Below, piece after piece: positions 17,099-27,757 of a stretch of DNA of 64,000 nucleotides (positions within the stretch are counted from its first letter, which is position 1; every line of letters begins with the position of its first letter). The notes beneath the pieces were generated by a model. The model made no database searches and was not told where the DNA came from. It saw only the letters and a program-made list of their open reading frames with translations. The stretch covers positions 10,790,615 to 10,854,614 of the forward strand of contig NZ_GG657754.1 of the NCBI RefSeq assembly GCF_000158915.1. The letters are read 5' to 3'. The stretch is from Streptomyces himastatinicus ATCC 53653 (GTDB lineage Bacteria > Actinomycetota > Actinomycetes > Streptomycetales > Streptomycetaceae). The position numbers and the translations under genes were made by a program.

Positions 17099-20000
17099 AT
17101 GCACACGAACACCCACACCGGCGAGAGCCGGCAGAGCCCCGTTTCCGACACCCCACGGAGTGCCTCGCTTCCCGGTCTGCTGGCCCGGCAGATGGTGCGC
17201 GCACCCGACGCTCCGGCGGTACAGGACGGCGGCAGAACATATTCCTATGAGGATCTCGACGACTGGTCACGGTCCATATCCCAAGCCCTCCTGAGTCGAG
17301 CCGTACGCCCCGGGGACGCCGTCGCGGTCCTCGGCACGCGCTCCTGGGAGGCGACGGTCGCCACCGTCGGCATCCTGCGGGCCGGTGCGGTGTGCGTCCC
17401 GGTGGACGCGCAGTACCCGTCGGCCCAAGCCGCCGAGATGCTCAGTGATGCCGGTGCACGACTGGCCATCGCACTTCCCGGCCACGAGCCGGTGGCGGCG
17501 GCGGGCGACGAGCCGGTGGGCTGGGAAGAGTTCGACGCACTGGTGCGGACGCGGCCCACCGTGGACCACGACCCGGATTTCCCGTCCCTCACGGAACGTT
17601 CGGCGGAGAACTGCGCGTATGTGCTCTTCACCTCCGGCACCACCGGACGCCCCAAGCCGGTGCTCTTCCCGCACCGCGCCGTGACCCGGCTGGCGGAGGG
17701 CGGCGCTCCCTGGTGCCCCGGCTCCGGAAAGCGCGTCCTCCAGACCTTCGGCCTCTCCTTCGACGGCTCCCTCTTCGAGATGTGGGCCACCCTGCTGGGC
17801 GGCGGCTGCCTCGTCGTGGCGGGCAGGGACGTACTCCTGGACACGGAGGCGCTGGGCTCGCTGCTCCGCGCCGAGCGCATCACGCATGCCTTCATGACCA
17901 CCAGCCTGTTCCACCACTCGGTGCGGACCAAGGCCGGGATCTTCGGCGCCCTGGACATGGTGCTGGTCGGCGGTGAGGCCATGGACCCGGGGCTGGTGGC
18001 GGCGGTGTGTGCGACGGGACGGCCGCGGCATCTGATCAACGGATACGGCCCGACCGAAGGCGGCATCATGGTGAGCGCCTACGACGTCGGCCATGTGGCG
18101 CCCGATGCCTCCTCGGTCCCGATCGGATGGCAGGTGGCCGCCAGCAGCTGCCACCTCCTGCGGGCCGACGGCAGCCCGGCAGGCCCCGGCGAGGAGGGCG
18201 AGATCTGCATCGGCGGGGCGGGGCTGGCCCTGGGCTACCTCAACCGGCCCGAGGAGACCGCCCGTGCCTTCGTCACGCTGCCTACGAGCACCGGCGAGAG
18301 CGAGCGTCTCTACCGCAGCGGTGACCTGGCCCGCCGGGGCGGTGACGGGCTGCTGGAATTCCGCGGCCGGGTGGACCGGCAGGTCAAGGTCCGCGGCTTC
18401 CGCGTCGAACTCGACGCCGTGGAAGCCCTGTTGCGTACCCACCCCGGCGTGGCCGACGCCGCGGTGCTCGTCCGGGGGAACGACGGCATCGGCAAGGGGC
18501 TCAGCGCGTTCGTCACGTCCGCGGACCCCACCCGGCCGGTGCGGCCCGAACAACTCCGCGCGCACCTGGCGAGCCGACTGCCCACGCACGCCATCCCCGC
18601 CCCCATTCACCCGCTGGAGCGTATGCCGTTCACCGGGAACGGCAAGACCGACTACGCGGAGCTGCGCACCCGGGCCGCCGTCCCCGACCAAGGCTCGGGC
18701 CAGCCGCCCGCCGAAGGGCCGGGCGACCCCGTCGCGGAGATCTGGGCGGAGGTGCTCGGCACACCGGTGTCCGACAGCACGGACTTCTTCGCCGAGGGCG
18801 GCAACTCCCTCCTCGCGGCCCAGGCCGTCACCCGCACCATCGCCGCCCTCGGCCTGACCGCCGAGCACTTCGCGCCGCTGCTCCAGCGCCTGCTGGCGGC
18901 CCCGGCCCTGGCCGCGTACCGCGCGGCGACCGGCACCCTGCCGTCCGGGCCATCCGGGCCGGACGACCGGACACAGCCCGACTACGAAGCCGAGGCCGGC
19001 ATCGAGCTGAACGTCGGCGCCGGCCCGGACGCTTCCCCGCAGCCCACCCGGGCCCGCCACATCCTGCTCACCGGAGCCACCGGATTCGTCGGCGCGTTCC
19101 TGCTCGAACGGCTGCTCCGCGATACCGACGCGACCATCCACTGCCCGGTGCGCGCCGCCGACGACGCGCAGGCGATGCGGCGGATCCACGCCACGATGAA
19201 ACGGTTCGGTCTCCGTCTCGGCGAACCCGGTCGGGTCCGTCCGCTGCCCGCCGAACTCGGCCGCCCCGGGCTGGGGATGCCACCCGGTGTCCTCGGCGGC
19301 CTGGCGGACGACGTCGACCTGATCGTGCACAGCGCCGCCCACGTCAACTTCCTCTACCCCTACCAGCAGTTGAGGGAGGCGAACGTGGAAGCCGTCCGCT
19401 CCCTCCTCGACCTGGCAGCAGGGCGACGGATTCCCCTCCACTACGTCTCGACCACCGCGGTGCTCTCCGGAAGTGGCGCCGGGGGCGTCCGGTACGTCGA
19501 CGAGAGCACCCCGCTCAGCCATCCCGAGCTGATCAGCATGGGGTACCCCGAAACCAAGTGGGTGGCCGAGCGCATGCTCGGCCACGCGGCGGAGGCGGGG
19601 CTGCCGGTCACCATCCACCGGCCCTACGAAATCACCGGCCACAGCCGCACCGGCGCCTGGAACACCTCCACTGCCATCTGCGCGGTCTTCGACGCCATCG
19701 CGCACATGGGGTCGGCCCCCGCGGTCCCGCTGCCCCTCGACCTTTGTCTCCCGTGGACACCGTCACCGACGCGATCGTCGGCATCGCACCCGGCTCCCGC
19801 ATCTCGGGGGAGTGGTCCACCTGACCAACCCCCGGCCGGCACGGCTCAGCGACATGGTCGACCGCATGCGCGCCGCCGGATACGCCATCGAGGACGTCAG
19901 CTACGAGGAGTGGACCGCCGCTCTCGTCGATCATGTGCGCCGCAACCCCGAGGCCCCCATCGCGCCGTTCCTGCCACTCTTCGTCACGCCGGCGAACGAG

Positions 20001-20249
20001 ACCGACCACAGTGTCAAGGAGCTGTACTTCGACACCGTCTTCCCCGAAGTCGCACGCACCCGCACCGACCAGATCTGGCCCGCTTGGCGGGACTCCTGCC
20101 CGCCCGTCGACGACACGCTGCTCGACGGCTACCTCTCCTGCCTCCGGCGCAGCGGCCTCCTCAGCGACTCCCCGCAGGCCGCTCCGGAGCGGCGGGCCCG
20201 GCTGACCCGCGGGTGGTTCCGAGTCCTCCGAGGACGGGGCGGCGCTTGA
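17099..20249 (+). pseudogene. NRPS-like carboxylic acid/amino acid reductase (A-T-R), two frameshifts
   Basis: Adenylation domain to about residue 530: A3 LFTSGTTGRPKPV, A5 NGYGPTEG, A7 YRSGDLARR, A8 RGRVDRQVKVRGFRVELD, A10 FTGNGKTDY. Carrier domain GGNSLLAAQ with Ser570. Thioester reductase with LTGATGFVG and YPETK (Tyr816, Lys820). Such proteins activate an acid as AMP ester, load it on phosphopantetheine and release it as aldehyde or alcohol. Near 19742 the coding frame shifts by -1 (to SPVDTVTDAIVGIA), and near 19806, in a G run, by -1 again (to VVHLTNPRPARLSDMV), ending at 20249. Without both shifts the reading would run to 20440 as nonsense. Real decay or two sequencing errors; A5 to YxxxK is intact. 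Confidence 0.82.
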
Positions 20250-20270
20250 TGCGTTCGTGGCGGGAGGTGC

Positions 20271-22700
20271 TCAGTCCGCAGGGTTCAGGCGGTACGTCGT
20301 CCCGGGCTCCGTGTCGAAGACGATCAGCCCCGGCTCCGGGCGCCGTGCCCGGAGCCGATGGCCGTGGACGGACACCTTCAGATCCGTGGCGGAGCGTACG
20401 ATCGCCTGGTTGCCGGAGCGGGAACGCAGCTTGCCCGTGAGCAGCGCGCCCTGGCGCCACGTCAGATCCACCTCGAAGCCACCGCGCGCCAGCAGACCGC
20501 GTACCCGGCCGTCGAGCAGTGTCGGAGGCAACGCGGGCAGCAGACGTAACTCACCCGCGTGGGACTGGAGCAACCACTCCGAAACGCCCGCCGTCGCACC
20601 GAAGTTGCCGTCGATCTGGAACGGCGGGTGCAGATCGAAGAGGTTCGGCGCGGTGCGCTCGGGGGTGAGCAGATCGGTCAGCAGCTTGAAGGACCGCGCG
20701 CCGTCCTCCAGCCTGGCCCAAAAGTTGATCTTCCAGGCCAGGGACCAGCCGGTGCCCGCGTCACCCCGCCGCTCCAGCGTCTTGCGTGCCGCGGCGAACA
20801 GCTCCGGGGTGTCCCGCTTGGTGATCTGGTTGCTGGGGTGCAGACCGTACAGGTGCGAGACGTGCCGGTGTTTCTGCTCGGGAGCGATCGCGTCCCAGTC
20901 CTCCTGCCACTCCCGCAGCTGGCCCTGGGCGCCGATCTTCATGGGTGGCAGTTTCCGGCGCACGCGCCGCACCTCGGCCCGCATCCCGGCGTCCGCGTCC
21001 TCGCCGAGGAGTTCGGATGCCTTGACGAACCCGTCGAAGAGGTCGCGCAGGATCTGGTTGTCCATGGTCGGCCCGGCGCAGACGGACACGTTCGTGTGGT
21101 GGGCGTTCTCGGGTGAGTTCGCGGGGCAGGTGACGAAGTGTCCGGTGGCCGGATCGGTGACCAGGGTGTCGAGGAAGAACCGCACCGAGCCCCGGAGCAC
21201 CGGATAGCGACGGCGCAGCGCCTTCTTGTCGCCCGTGAAGAGGTAGTGGTCCCAGATGCCGGTCGACAGCCAGGCGCCGCCGGTCTGCCACATGCCCGGG
21301 AACGCACGGTCCACCGGGGCGGTGCCGCGCCAGGCGTCGGTGTTGTGATGGGTGACCCAGCCTCCGGCCCCGTACTGCCTCTTCGCGGTCGTGGCCCCGG
21401 CGACCGACAGATCCGCGAGCAGGTCGAAGACCGGTTCCCAGCACTCCAGGAGGTTGGTCACGGGCGCCGGCCAGTAGTTCATCTCCGTATTGATGTTGAT
21501 CGTGTACTTCGAGTCCCAGGAGGGGCTGAGCGAGTCGTTCCAGATGCCCTGGAGATTGGCGGGCTGGGTCCCGGGCCGTGACGAGGAGATCAGCAGATAG
21601 CGGCCGTACTGGAAATGCAGCGCGACCAGCTGCGGGTCGGTGGCGGAGGCGAAGTTGGCCACCCGTTCGTCGGTGGGCAGCGCCGCGGCGTCGGTCGTGC
21701 CGAGGTCGAGTCCGACCCGCCGGAACAGGCCCCGGTAGTCGGCGACATGGCGTTTCCGGAGGCGTGCGTACGGGACGTCCGACGCGGCGTTGAGAGGAGC
21801 GGTGGCGCGGGCCGCGTGGTCGCCGGTCGGGTTCCGGTAGTCGGTGTAGCTCGTGCCGACCGAGACCAGCAGGGTGACGGAGTCGGCCCCCGTCACCGTG
21901 AGGGTGCCGTTCTCGCTGCTGACCGTTCCGCCGTCGGCCCGGGCACGGGCCAGCGCCCGGAACCGTACCTGCCCGGTGACGCCCTCACGGGTCTCCGACG
22001 TTCCGTCGATCGCGACGGTGATCCGGTCGGGCGACGACGCGATCACGGTCTGCGGGCTGTCGAAGGCCGCGGTGAAGGACACGGCCCCCGGCCTGTCTGC
22101 GGTCAGGCGCATGACGATCACCTGGTCGGGGTGGCTGGCGAAGCACTCGCGGTCGTAGGTCACCCCTCCCTGCGCGTAGCGCACGGAGGCGACGGCGGAG
22201 TCGAGGTCCAGCGTGCGCCGGTAGTCTCCGACCTCGCCCGCGGCATCGAAGGCCAGCCGCAGGTTCCCGACCGGCTGGTACATCAACTCGCCCTTGGGGG
22301 TGCCGAGGAAGTCCGAGTCGATCAGGGACTGGGCGGCCTCCCACTCCCCGGCGAAGACCCGCCTGCGGATCTCGGGGAGGCTGGCCAGGGCCTTCGGGCT
22401 GGCGGGCTCGTACGGTCCGCCCGCCCACACCGTGTCCTCGTTCAGCTGGAGCAGTTCGCTCTCGGCGCCACCGAAGACCATGGCCCCGAGCCGCCCGTTG
22501 CCGATGGGGAGCGCCTCCAGCCATGTGGAGGCCGCACGGGGATACCAGAGGGCGAGATCGCCGGGTCTGATGTCGGGCCCTGATGCGCCCGACGCCGACG
22601 CCTGGTCGGCGGCGGCCGCAGCGGGGCCGCCGGATAACACCAGGTCCGTCACGCCGGCTCCGGCCGTGGCCGACCATGCGAAGAAATGTCTGCGGTCCAT
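20271..22700 (-). CDS. secreted alpha-L-fucosidase-type glycoside hydrolase, family GH95
   Basis: 809 residues. The N-terminus MDRRHFFAW followed by a hydrophobic stretch and AAAAA looks like a Tat or Sec export signal. The catalytic (alpha/alpha)6 barrel shows the GH95 residues: Asn402 and Asn404 (TININTEMNYW), the general acid Glu597 (GQLREWQEDW) and Asp697 (FQIDGNFGATAG). GH95 enzymes cleave alpha-1,2-L-fucosyl (or L-galactosyl) linkages by inversion. Codon 718 is TTA (20549-20547). It lies tail-to-tail with the NRPS-like gene, 22 bp apart, and downstream of the GH2 gene on the same strand, suggesting joint use on fucosylated or galactosylated glycans. Confidence 0.87.
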   Translation of the reverse strand: MDRRHFFAWSATAGAGVTDLVLSGGPAAAAADQASASGASGPDIRPGDLALWYPRAASTWLEALPIGNGRLGAMVFGGAESELLQLNEDTVWAGGPYEPASPKALASLPEIRRRVFAGEWEAAQSLIDSDFLGTPKGELMYQPVGNLRLAFDAAGEVGDYRRTLDLDSAVASVRYAQGGVTYDRECFASHPDQVIVMRLTADRPGAVSFTAAFDSPQTVIASSPDRITVAIDGTSETREGVTGQVRFRALARARADGGTVSSENGTLTVTGADSVTLLVSVGTSYTDYRNPTGDHAARATAPLNAASDVPYARLRKRHVADYRGLFRRVGLDLGTTDAAALPTDERVANFASATDPQLVALHFQYGRYLLISSSRPGTQPANLQGIWNDSLSPSWDSKYTININTEMNYWPAPVTNLLECWEPVFDLLADLSVAGATTAKRQYGAGGWVTHHNTDAWRGTAPVDRAFPGMWQTGGAWLSTGIWDHYLFTGDKKALRRRYPVLRGSVRFFLDTLVTDPATGHFVTCPANSPENAHHTNVSVCAGPTMDNQILRDLFDGFVKASELLGEDADAGMRAEVRRVRRKLPPMKIGAQGQLREWQEDWDAIAPEQKHRHVSHLYGLHPSNQITKRDTPELFAAARKTLERRGDAGTGWSLAWKINFWARLEDGARSFKLLTDLLTPERTAPNLFDLHPPFQIDGNFGATAGVSEWLLQSHAGELRLLPALPPTLLDGRVRGLLARGGFEVDLTWRQGALLTGKLRSRSGNQAIVRSATDLKVSVHGHRLRARRPEPGLIVFDTEPGTTYRLNPAD

Positions 22701-23130
22701 GCCATTAGCTTCAACTCATAGGATGTCTGCTGTCGATGGGCAGGTGCAACTTCGACGGATTTCGATGCCGCGCAGCATGGTTGAACGCCATGGTCATCGA
22801 CCTCGCCGCGGAGAAGATTGCAGGTAGGGAGGTGTTCGGGCCGATTCTCCACACCGGCCGGTACTGCGTCGGCCGACTCCGCGCCTGCCTCGGTGGACCG
22901 CATGCACCACCTCGCAACGTCAGCGAGTGACCGGATGTTTGAGGTGGCTGTCGTACGCCCGCTGGGAGTTGTGGATCTCTTCGCTGTGCTCGACAGTCCA
23001 GTCGTAGAGACGCCCGAACGGCTCGCGCAGGGGCTCGCTGGATCAACCGGGCCCTGCCGGTCGACGAGCTCGACGGGTGCGTCGACCGCGTCGCGCGTTG
23101 ATGGAACGGCCCGGTCAGTGGCCGGGGCGG
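22701..23130 (-). other. gap between the two glycosidase genes, with a possible gene remnant
   Basis: About 430 bp. Minus-strand positions 23042-22920 encode EPLREPFGRLYDWTVEHSEE and continue plausibly to a TGA at 22922-22920, with a possible lead-in (DAVDAPVELVDRQGP) in another frame just upstream. This looks like the C-terminal end of a decayed protein whose family I do not recognise. The rest, including the promoter of the GH95 gene next to 22700, shows no clear structure. Confidence 0.3.
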
Positions 23131-26100
23131 TCAGCGAGCCGGGGCAGGGGCGCACCGCACCGTGGCCGCCGCCCAGTCGGCATGGTCGTGCGCATTGCCA
23201 TCACCTCCGTCCGTCACGCGCAGCCGGAGCTTCTGCGCGCCGCTGACGTCGGCCTCCACCGGCACGGCGGCGTCCGTCCCCTTGACCGCCGGGCCCGCGT
23301 AGACCCGCTTGTCGTCGGCGTAGACCTCGAAGGTGACGCTCCCTCCATCGCCCACCTCGTCGTCCACGCCCGTGTCGGCGGTGAACGTCGAGCAGTTGCC
23401 GCCCAGGTAGACCTCCACGGTCGAGTCGGCGTGGGTGCCCAGGCCGCGCTCGTACGCCGTGCCGCCGATGCTGAGGGGCTTGCCGTCGCCGGGGGCGGAC
23501 TCGCCGTTGCTGCGGTCCCGTTCGACCGGTCCCCAGCCGTTGTCCGCGGTGACGAAGTCCAGCCCGGACACGGGCACGTTTCCGCGCGGTGGGGGAGGGG
23601 TGCCGTCGAGGTCGACCCTCGCCTCGTCGCTGACCAGGGCGCCGCCCGTCGAGGTCGCGCGGGCCGTGGCGACGACGGGGCGCAGGCCGTCCGGGGAGTC
23701 CTCGCCGCGGGTGACCGTGGTCCGCAACGTCACCGACTCGTGCGGGGCGAGGTCGCCGAGTCCGTCGGAGGCGGGGTCGGCGCTCCAGCCTTCGCCGAGG
23801 TCGAAGACCGTGGTGAGGTCCCGCAACGGCCGGTCGCAGGGATTGGTGACCGTCAGCTCCGCCGCCGTGGACTCGCCCGCAGCCAGGGAGGTGTCCTCGG
23901 CGGTGAGCTTCGCCTCGGGGGCGCAGACCACCGGCCCCCGTGGCTGTCCGTCCCGCGCCTCGGAGCTGGTCAGCGGGCGCAGCCGCAGCGTGTACGCGTA
24001 CTCGCGGTCGGGCTGGACCTGGTACTCGGGCAGCACCGTGTGGAACGTCTCGCTCACCCCGCTGACCGCGTGGTCCAGGCGCAGGGTGTTGCCCTCGGGG
24101 TTCTTCTGGAGTGCGAAGGGGTAGGCCGCGCGGTCGAGATCGCGGTACGGCGTCACTCCGGCCGAGAAGTCCCCGGAGACCAGCAGCCCGCGTGTGCCGT
24201 CGGACAGGGAGGCCCAGCGGACCTCCTCGTGGTTGCCGTACTCCTGCGGCTTGGTGTAGCCGGAGAACTGCTTCTCCACGTCGGTCGAGTACACCCCGAC
24301 GGGGGCGCCGTCCTCGCGGTCGTTGTAGTTCTCCTGGGGCCCGCGCCCGTACCAGGTGAAGCGGTCGTACCGGTCGGGCAGCCGGAGGGTGAGCCCGATG
24401 CGGGGCAGATAGGGCACCTCGCGGGCCGCGCCCCGCGCTTCGGCGCGGTGGTCGACGCGTATCACGCCGTTGCCGGTGACGGTGTAGCGCAGGGTCTGCG
24501 TGAACGACGCGTCCTTGACACCGGGGGCCGCGACCGAGGAGGGAACGGTGATGACGGCCGCACCGTCCCGCTCCCTGACCGTGACCTTGCCCGGCGTGGT
24601 CTTGAGCCGGTCCAGGCCCGCCTCGCGCCAGGGCCCCTCCTCGGAACCGATCTCGTTGCTGACCGGCGCCCGCCAGGCGTCCAGTTCCGGCCCGCCGCTC
24701 AGCAGTTCACGCCCTCCGGCCTTCATCGAGACCAGCTCGCCATCGTCCCGGTCGAAGGTGTACGAGAAGCCGTCCCCGGTGAGCGTGATCCGGCCGCCCG
24801 CCTCGGTGGTCCGCACCGTGCCGGGCGCCTTCGGCTTCACCACCCCGGCGAGTTGACGGCCACCGACGTCGAACTGCTCGACTGCGACCGTGTGTCCGTC
24901 CTCCTTGGCCACGGCCTCCACGGTGAGTTGCCGGTCGGCGTCCTCGGGGTTGGCCGGGGGCTTCGGCAGCCGGATCTCCTTCCGTTCGCCCGGGGCGAGG
25001 TCGAGCGCGCGTGTGCCCCGGGCCAGCGTCCGGGCGCCCTCGCGCACCGTCCAGCGCAGCCGGAGGTCGCCGGTGCCGGTGAAGGAGCGCTCGCTCGCGA
25101 CGCGGATCCTGCCTTCCGAGGGCTTCTCGCCGGAGATACGGATCGGGGCGTGTACCGCCGCCATCGTGCGGGCCTCGGGGTGCACGGTCCGGTCGGCGGA
25201 GACCACCCCGTCCACGCCGCCGGTCCCGGCGCCGTACGAGAGGAACTCGCCCTCGCGGTCCAGCCGGTCGAAGTCGAGGGCGAGGACGGCCTCGGACTCC
25301 GGGTCGGCGGCGAGCCGTTCCGGGCCGAGTGCCTTGTGGTAGACGCGGACCTGGTCGATCGCGCCGTGCGCCATCCGGGTCTCGATGTTCTCCTGGTCGG
25401 TCTCCGCGTTGCGGCCGATGTTCACCGGCTGGGCGGTGTAGGCGACGGTGCCGGTCCAGCCGGTGGAGGCGGCCTGGCGGCCGTCGATGAGGAGTTTCAG
25501 GGAGGTGCCGTCGAAGGTGCCCGATACGCGGTGCCATGAGCCGTACCAGTCGGCGGGGACGTCCGCTGCGACGGTGCGCCAGTCTCCGTTCCCGTAGACG
25601 AAGAACTCCAGGGTGTCCTCGTCCCGCATCTTCAGGGCGTAGCCGTGGTCGCCCTTGGCGATCACGGTGAAGCTTCCGGTCCAGTCGTCCGGCTTCACCC
25701 AGGCGTCCAGGGTGAGCTTGTCGGACACCGCGTCGAGCTTCGGGTCCCGGTAGACCTCCACGAAGTCGTCGAGCCCGGACAGCGCGAGCGCCTTGCCGCC
25801 ACCGCCCTCGCGCGGGGCCACCAGCTCGGGCTTCCCGCTCAGGTAGGAGAGGATGTCGTTGCCGGAGGTGTCGGGCGTGGTGACGAGCGGTTGGGTGATG
25901 TTCTGTTCCGCCCAGTCCCAGATGTAGCCGCCCTGGACCTGGGGGTACTTTCTGGCGACGTCCCAGAACTCCCGGAAGTTGCCGAGGGAGTTGCCCATGG
26001 CGTGCGCGTACTCGCCCATGATGATGGGCTTGGTGGTGGCCTTCGCCTTGGCCTCGAGGCTCGCGGGGGACGGGTAGCGCGGCCCCCACACGTCGGCGAA

Positions 26101-27684
26101 CGGTGCGTCGCCGTCCGGGCTGTTGGGCTGGTGGTAAACCGGTCGGCCGGGGTCCTCGCGGTCCAGGAACTCGGCCATGGAGTAGTGCGCCTTGCCGAGG
26201 CCCGCCTCGTTGCCGGTGTCCCACATCAGCACGCTGGGGTGGTTCTTGTCCCGCTCGTACATCGCCGTGAAGCGGTCCATGAACGCCGCCTGCCACTCGG
26301 GCCGGTCGGCGAGGCAGTCGTCCGGGCAGCCGTCGTGGTGGTGGGTCTCGATGTCCACTTCGTCGTCGATCCACAGGCCCCGGCGGTCGGCCAGCTGATA
26401 GAGATGGGGATCCGACGGGTAGTGGGCGGTGCGCACCGAGTTGATGTTGAGCCGCTTCATCAGGGACACATCGGACGCGGTGCGCTCGCGGGTCGCGTAC
26501 CGGCCCGTGTCGGGGTCGGTCTCGGAGCGGTTGACACCCTTGATGAGGATGCGCTCGCCGTTGACCAGGAGCTGTTTGTCCCTGATCTCGATGTCGCGGA
26601 AGCCGACCGGCTGCGCGGTCGTGTGCGTCACCGTGCCGTCGGGGCCTTTGAGCCGGACGACGAGGGTGTAGAGATCCGGGGTCTCGTCGGTCCACTTCGC
26701 GGGCGCCGTGACCTCGGCGCTGAGGGTGGCGGACGCGGTGTCGCCGCCGGATCCCGCCGTCGCCGACATCGTTGTCACCTTGCGTCCGCGCGGGTCGTAG
26801 AGCGTGCCGGTGACCTCGGCGGCCGTGGCGTTACCGCCCTTCGTCGCCAAGTCGACCCGGGCGGTCAGCCGGGCGTCGCGGTACGCCGCGTCAAGGTCTG
26901 TCTTGACGGTCACGTCGCGCAGGTACGTCGTGGGGGTGGAGTACAGGCCGACCGAGCGGAAGATGCCCGCGAACCGCCACTGGTCGTAGTCCTCCAGATG
27001 GGCCCCGGACCCCCAGCGGTGGACCTGCAACGCGACGGTGTTCCGTCCCGGGTGCAGATACTCGCTGATGTCGAACTCGGCGGGCGTGTAGCCGCCTTGG
27101 TCATAGCCCGCGTAGCGGCCGTTGACCCGGACCAGGTAGCCGCTGGTGACGCCCTCGAAGCGCAGGAACGTCTCCCGCTTCTCCCAGCTCTTCGGCAGCT
27201 CGAAGGTCCGCACGTACGCCCCCGTGGGGTTGACGTCGTGCGGCACCTTGGGCGGGTCGTCGGGATACATCTCGGTGGGGATGTTGCGGAACATGGGGTG
27301 GTCCAGACCGTCCGTCTGCCACGTGTGCGGTACGCGGATGCTCCGCCAGCCGCTTTGCGAGGTGTCGTAGCCCTCGGCGGAGAAGTTCTCCGGCACCTCC
27401 TCAGGGCGGTCGGACATGTGGAGTTTCCATGTGCCGTCCAGCGACTTCGTCCACGGGGACCTGTCCCCGCCCTTCAGCGCGCTCGCCGCGTCGGCGTAGG
27501 GAGTCAGCTTCGCGTGCGGGCGCTCCTGGCCGATCGCGGTCACCTCCGGATCTTCCAGCAGCTTGTACACGTCCGCGGGCGGCGTCTCGGCGGCGGAGGC
27601 GGTAAGCGGTGGCACCAGCGCCCCGAGCAGGGCGAGCAGGGTGAGAACGACCAGTCGGCGTAAGGCTCGGCGTAACGGGGGCAT
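23131..27684 (-). CDS. large secreted beta-galactosidase, GH2, with LamG-like and NPCBM modules
   Basis: 1517 residues from ATG 27684, preceded by AAGGGTGGG. Signal peptide to TASAA (about residue 32). Then a jelly-roll sugar-binding domain, Ig-like domain and TIM barrel: acid/base Glu493 (DTGNEAGLG) and nucleophile Glu558 (MGEYAHAMGN). An LamG-like concanavalin fold (ALALSGLDDFVEVYRDP onward, roughly 650-830) follows, then the LacZ small-chain-like domain, a NEW3-like domain and a C-terminal NPCBM domain (YERGLGTHADSTVEVYLGG). LacZ-type enzymes are about 1000 residues; the extra modules suggest a polymeric substrate. Codons 4 and 8 are TTA (27675-27673 and 27663-27661), implying bldA control. 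Confidence 0.9.
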   Translation of the reverse strand: MPPLRRALRRLVVLTLLALLGALVPPLTASAAETPPADVYKLLEDPEVTAIGQERPHAKLTPYADAASALKGGDRSPWTKSLDGTWKLHMSDRPEEVPENFSAEGYDTSQSGWRSIRVPHTWQTDGLDHPMFRNIPTEMYPDDPPKVPHDVNPTGAYVRTFELPKSWEKRETFLRFEGVTSGYLVRVNGRYAGYDQGGYTPAEFDISEYLHPGRNTVALQVHRWGSGAHLEDYDQWRFAGIFRSVGLYSTPTTYLRDVTVKTDLDAAYRDARLTARVDLATKGGNATAAEVTGTLYDPRGRKVTTMSATAGSGGDTASATLSAEVTAPAKWTDETPDLYTLVVRLKGPDGTVTHTTAQPVGFRDIEIRDKQLLVNGERILIKGVNRSETDPDTGRYATRERTASDVSLMKRLNINSVRTAHYPSDPHLYQLADRRGLWIDDEVDIETHHHDGCPDDCLADRPEWQAAFMDRFTAMYERDKNHPSVLMWDTGNEAGLGKAHYSMAEFLDREDPGRPVYHQPNSPDGDAPFADVWGPRYPSPASLEAKAKATTKPIIMGEYAHAMGNSLGNFREFWDVARKYPQVQGGYIWDWAEQNITQPLVTTPDTSGNDILSYLSGKPELVAPREGGGGKALALSGLDDFVEVYRDPKLDAVSDKLTLDAWVKPDDWTGSFTVIAKGDHGYALKMRDEDTLEFFVYGNGDWRTVAADVPADWYGSWHRVSGTFDGTSLKLLIDGRQAASTGWTGTVAYTAQPVNIGRNAETDQENIETRMAHGAIDQVRVYHKALGPERLAADPESEAVLALDFDRLDREGEFLSYGAGTGGVDGVVSADRTVHPEARTMAAVHAPIRISGEKPSEGRIRVASERSFTGTGDLRLRWTVREGARTLARGTRALDLAPGERKEIRLPKPPANPEDADRQLTVEAVAKEDGHTVAVEQFDVGGRQLAGVVKPKAPGTVRTTEAGGRITLTGDGFSYTFDRDDGELVSMKAGGRELLSGGPELDAWRAPVSNEIGSEEGPWREAGLDRLKTTPGKVTVRERDGAAVITVPSSVAAPGVKDASFTQTLRYTVTGNGVIRVDHRAEARGAAREVPYLPRIGLTLRLPDRYDRFTWYGRGPQENYNDREDGAPVGVYSTDVEKQFSGYTKPQEYGNHEEVRWASLSDGTRGLLVSGDFSAGVTPYRDLDRAAYPFALQKNPEGNTLRLDHAVSGVSETFHTVLPEYQVQPDREYAYTLRLRPLTSSEARDGQPRGPVVCAPEAKLTAEDTSLAAGESTAAELTVTNPCDRPLRDLTTVFDLGEGWSADPASDGLGDLAPHESVTLRTTVTRGEDSPDGLRPVVATARATSTGGALVSDEARVDLDGTPPPPRGNVPVSGLDFVTADNGWGPVERDRSNGESAPGDGKPLSIGGTAYERGLGTHADSTVEVYLGGNCSTFTADTGVDDEVGDGGSVTFEVYADDKRVYAGPAVKGTDAAVPVEADVSGAQKLRLRVTDGGDGNAHDHADWAAATVRCAPAPAR

Positions 27685-27701
27685 CTGGCAGCCCACCCTT
27701 C

Positions 27702-27718
27702 TCTGGAAGCACTCCAGA
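27702..27718. promoter_or_regulatory. palindrome just upstream of the GH2 start
   Basis: TCTGGAAGCACTCCAGA: 6-bp arms around a 5-bp centre, 18 bp before the GH2 ATG and next to its ribosome-binding site. A candidate repressor site; its position could block transcription or translation initiation. Confidence 0.35.
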
Positions 27719-27743
27719 ACCAACAGGGCCGGACATTAGCCAA

Positions 27744-27757
27744 CGTGCGCGCGCACG
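27744..27757. promoter_or_regulatory. 14-bp perfect palindrome, possible LacI-type operator
   Basis: CGTGCGCGCGCACG is fully self-complementary with a central CG step, as in operators of LacI-family sugar regulators. It lies 60 bp upstream of the GH2 start, between the divergent GH2 and GMC genes. No LacI gene is in this window. Confidence 0.35.

Noticed and set aside
17267..19705. 812-codon minus-strand frame opposite the NRPS-like gene
   Set aside because: Shadow frame; all adenylation core motifs are on the plus strand.
19812..20249. Separate 145-codon gene after the NRPS-like protein
   Set aside because: VVHLTNPRPARLSD and following is the normal C-terminal part of the thioester reductase, reached by a second frameshift, not a new gene.
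25645..27663. 672-codon plus-strand frame inside the GH2 gene
   Set aside because: Shadow of the GH2 coding strand; Val/Gly/Arg-rich without domains.
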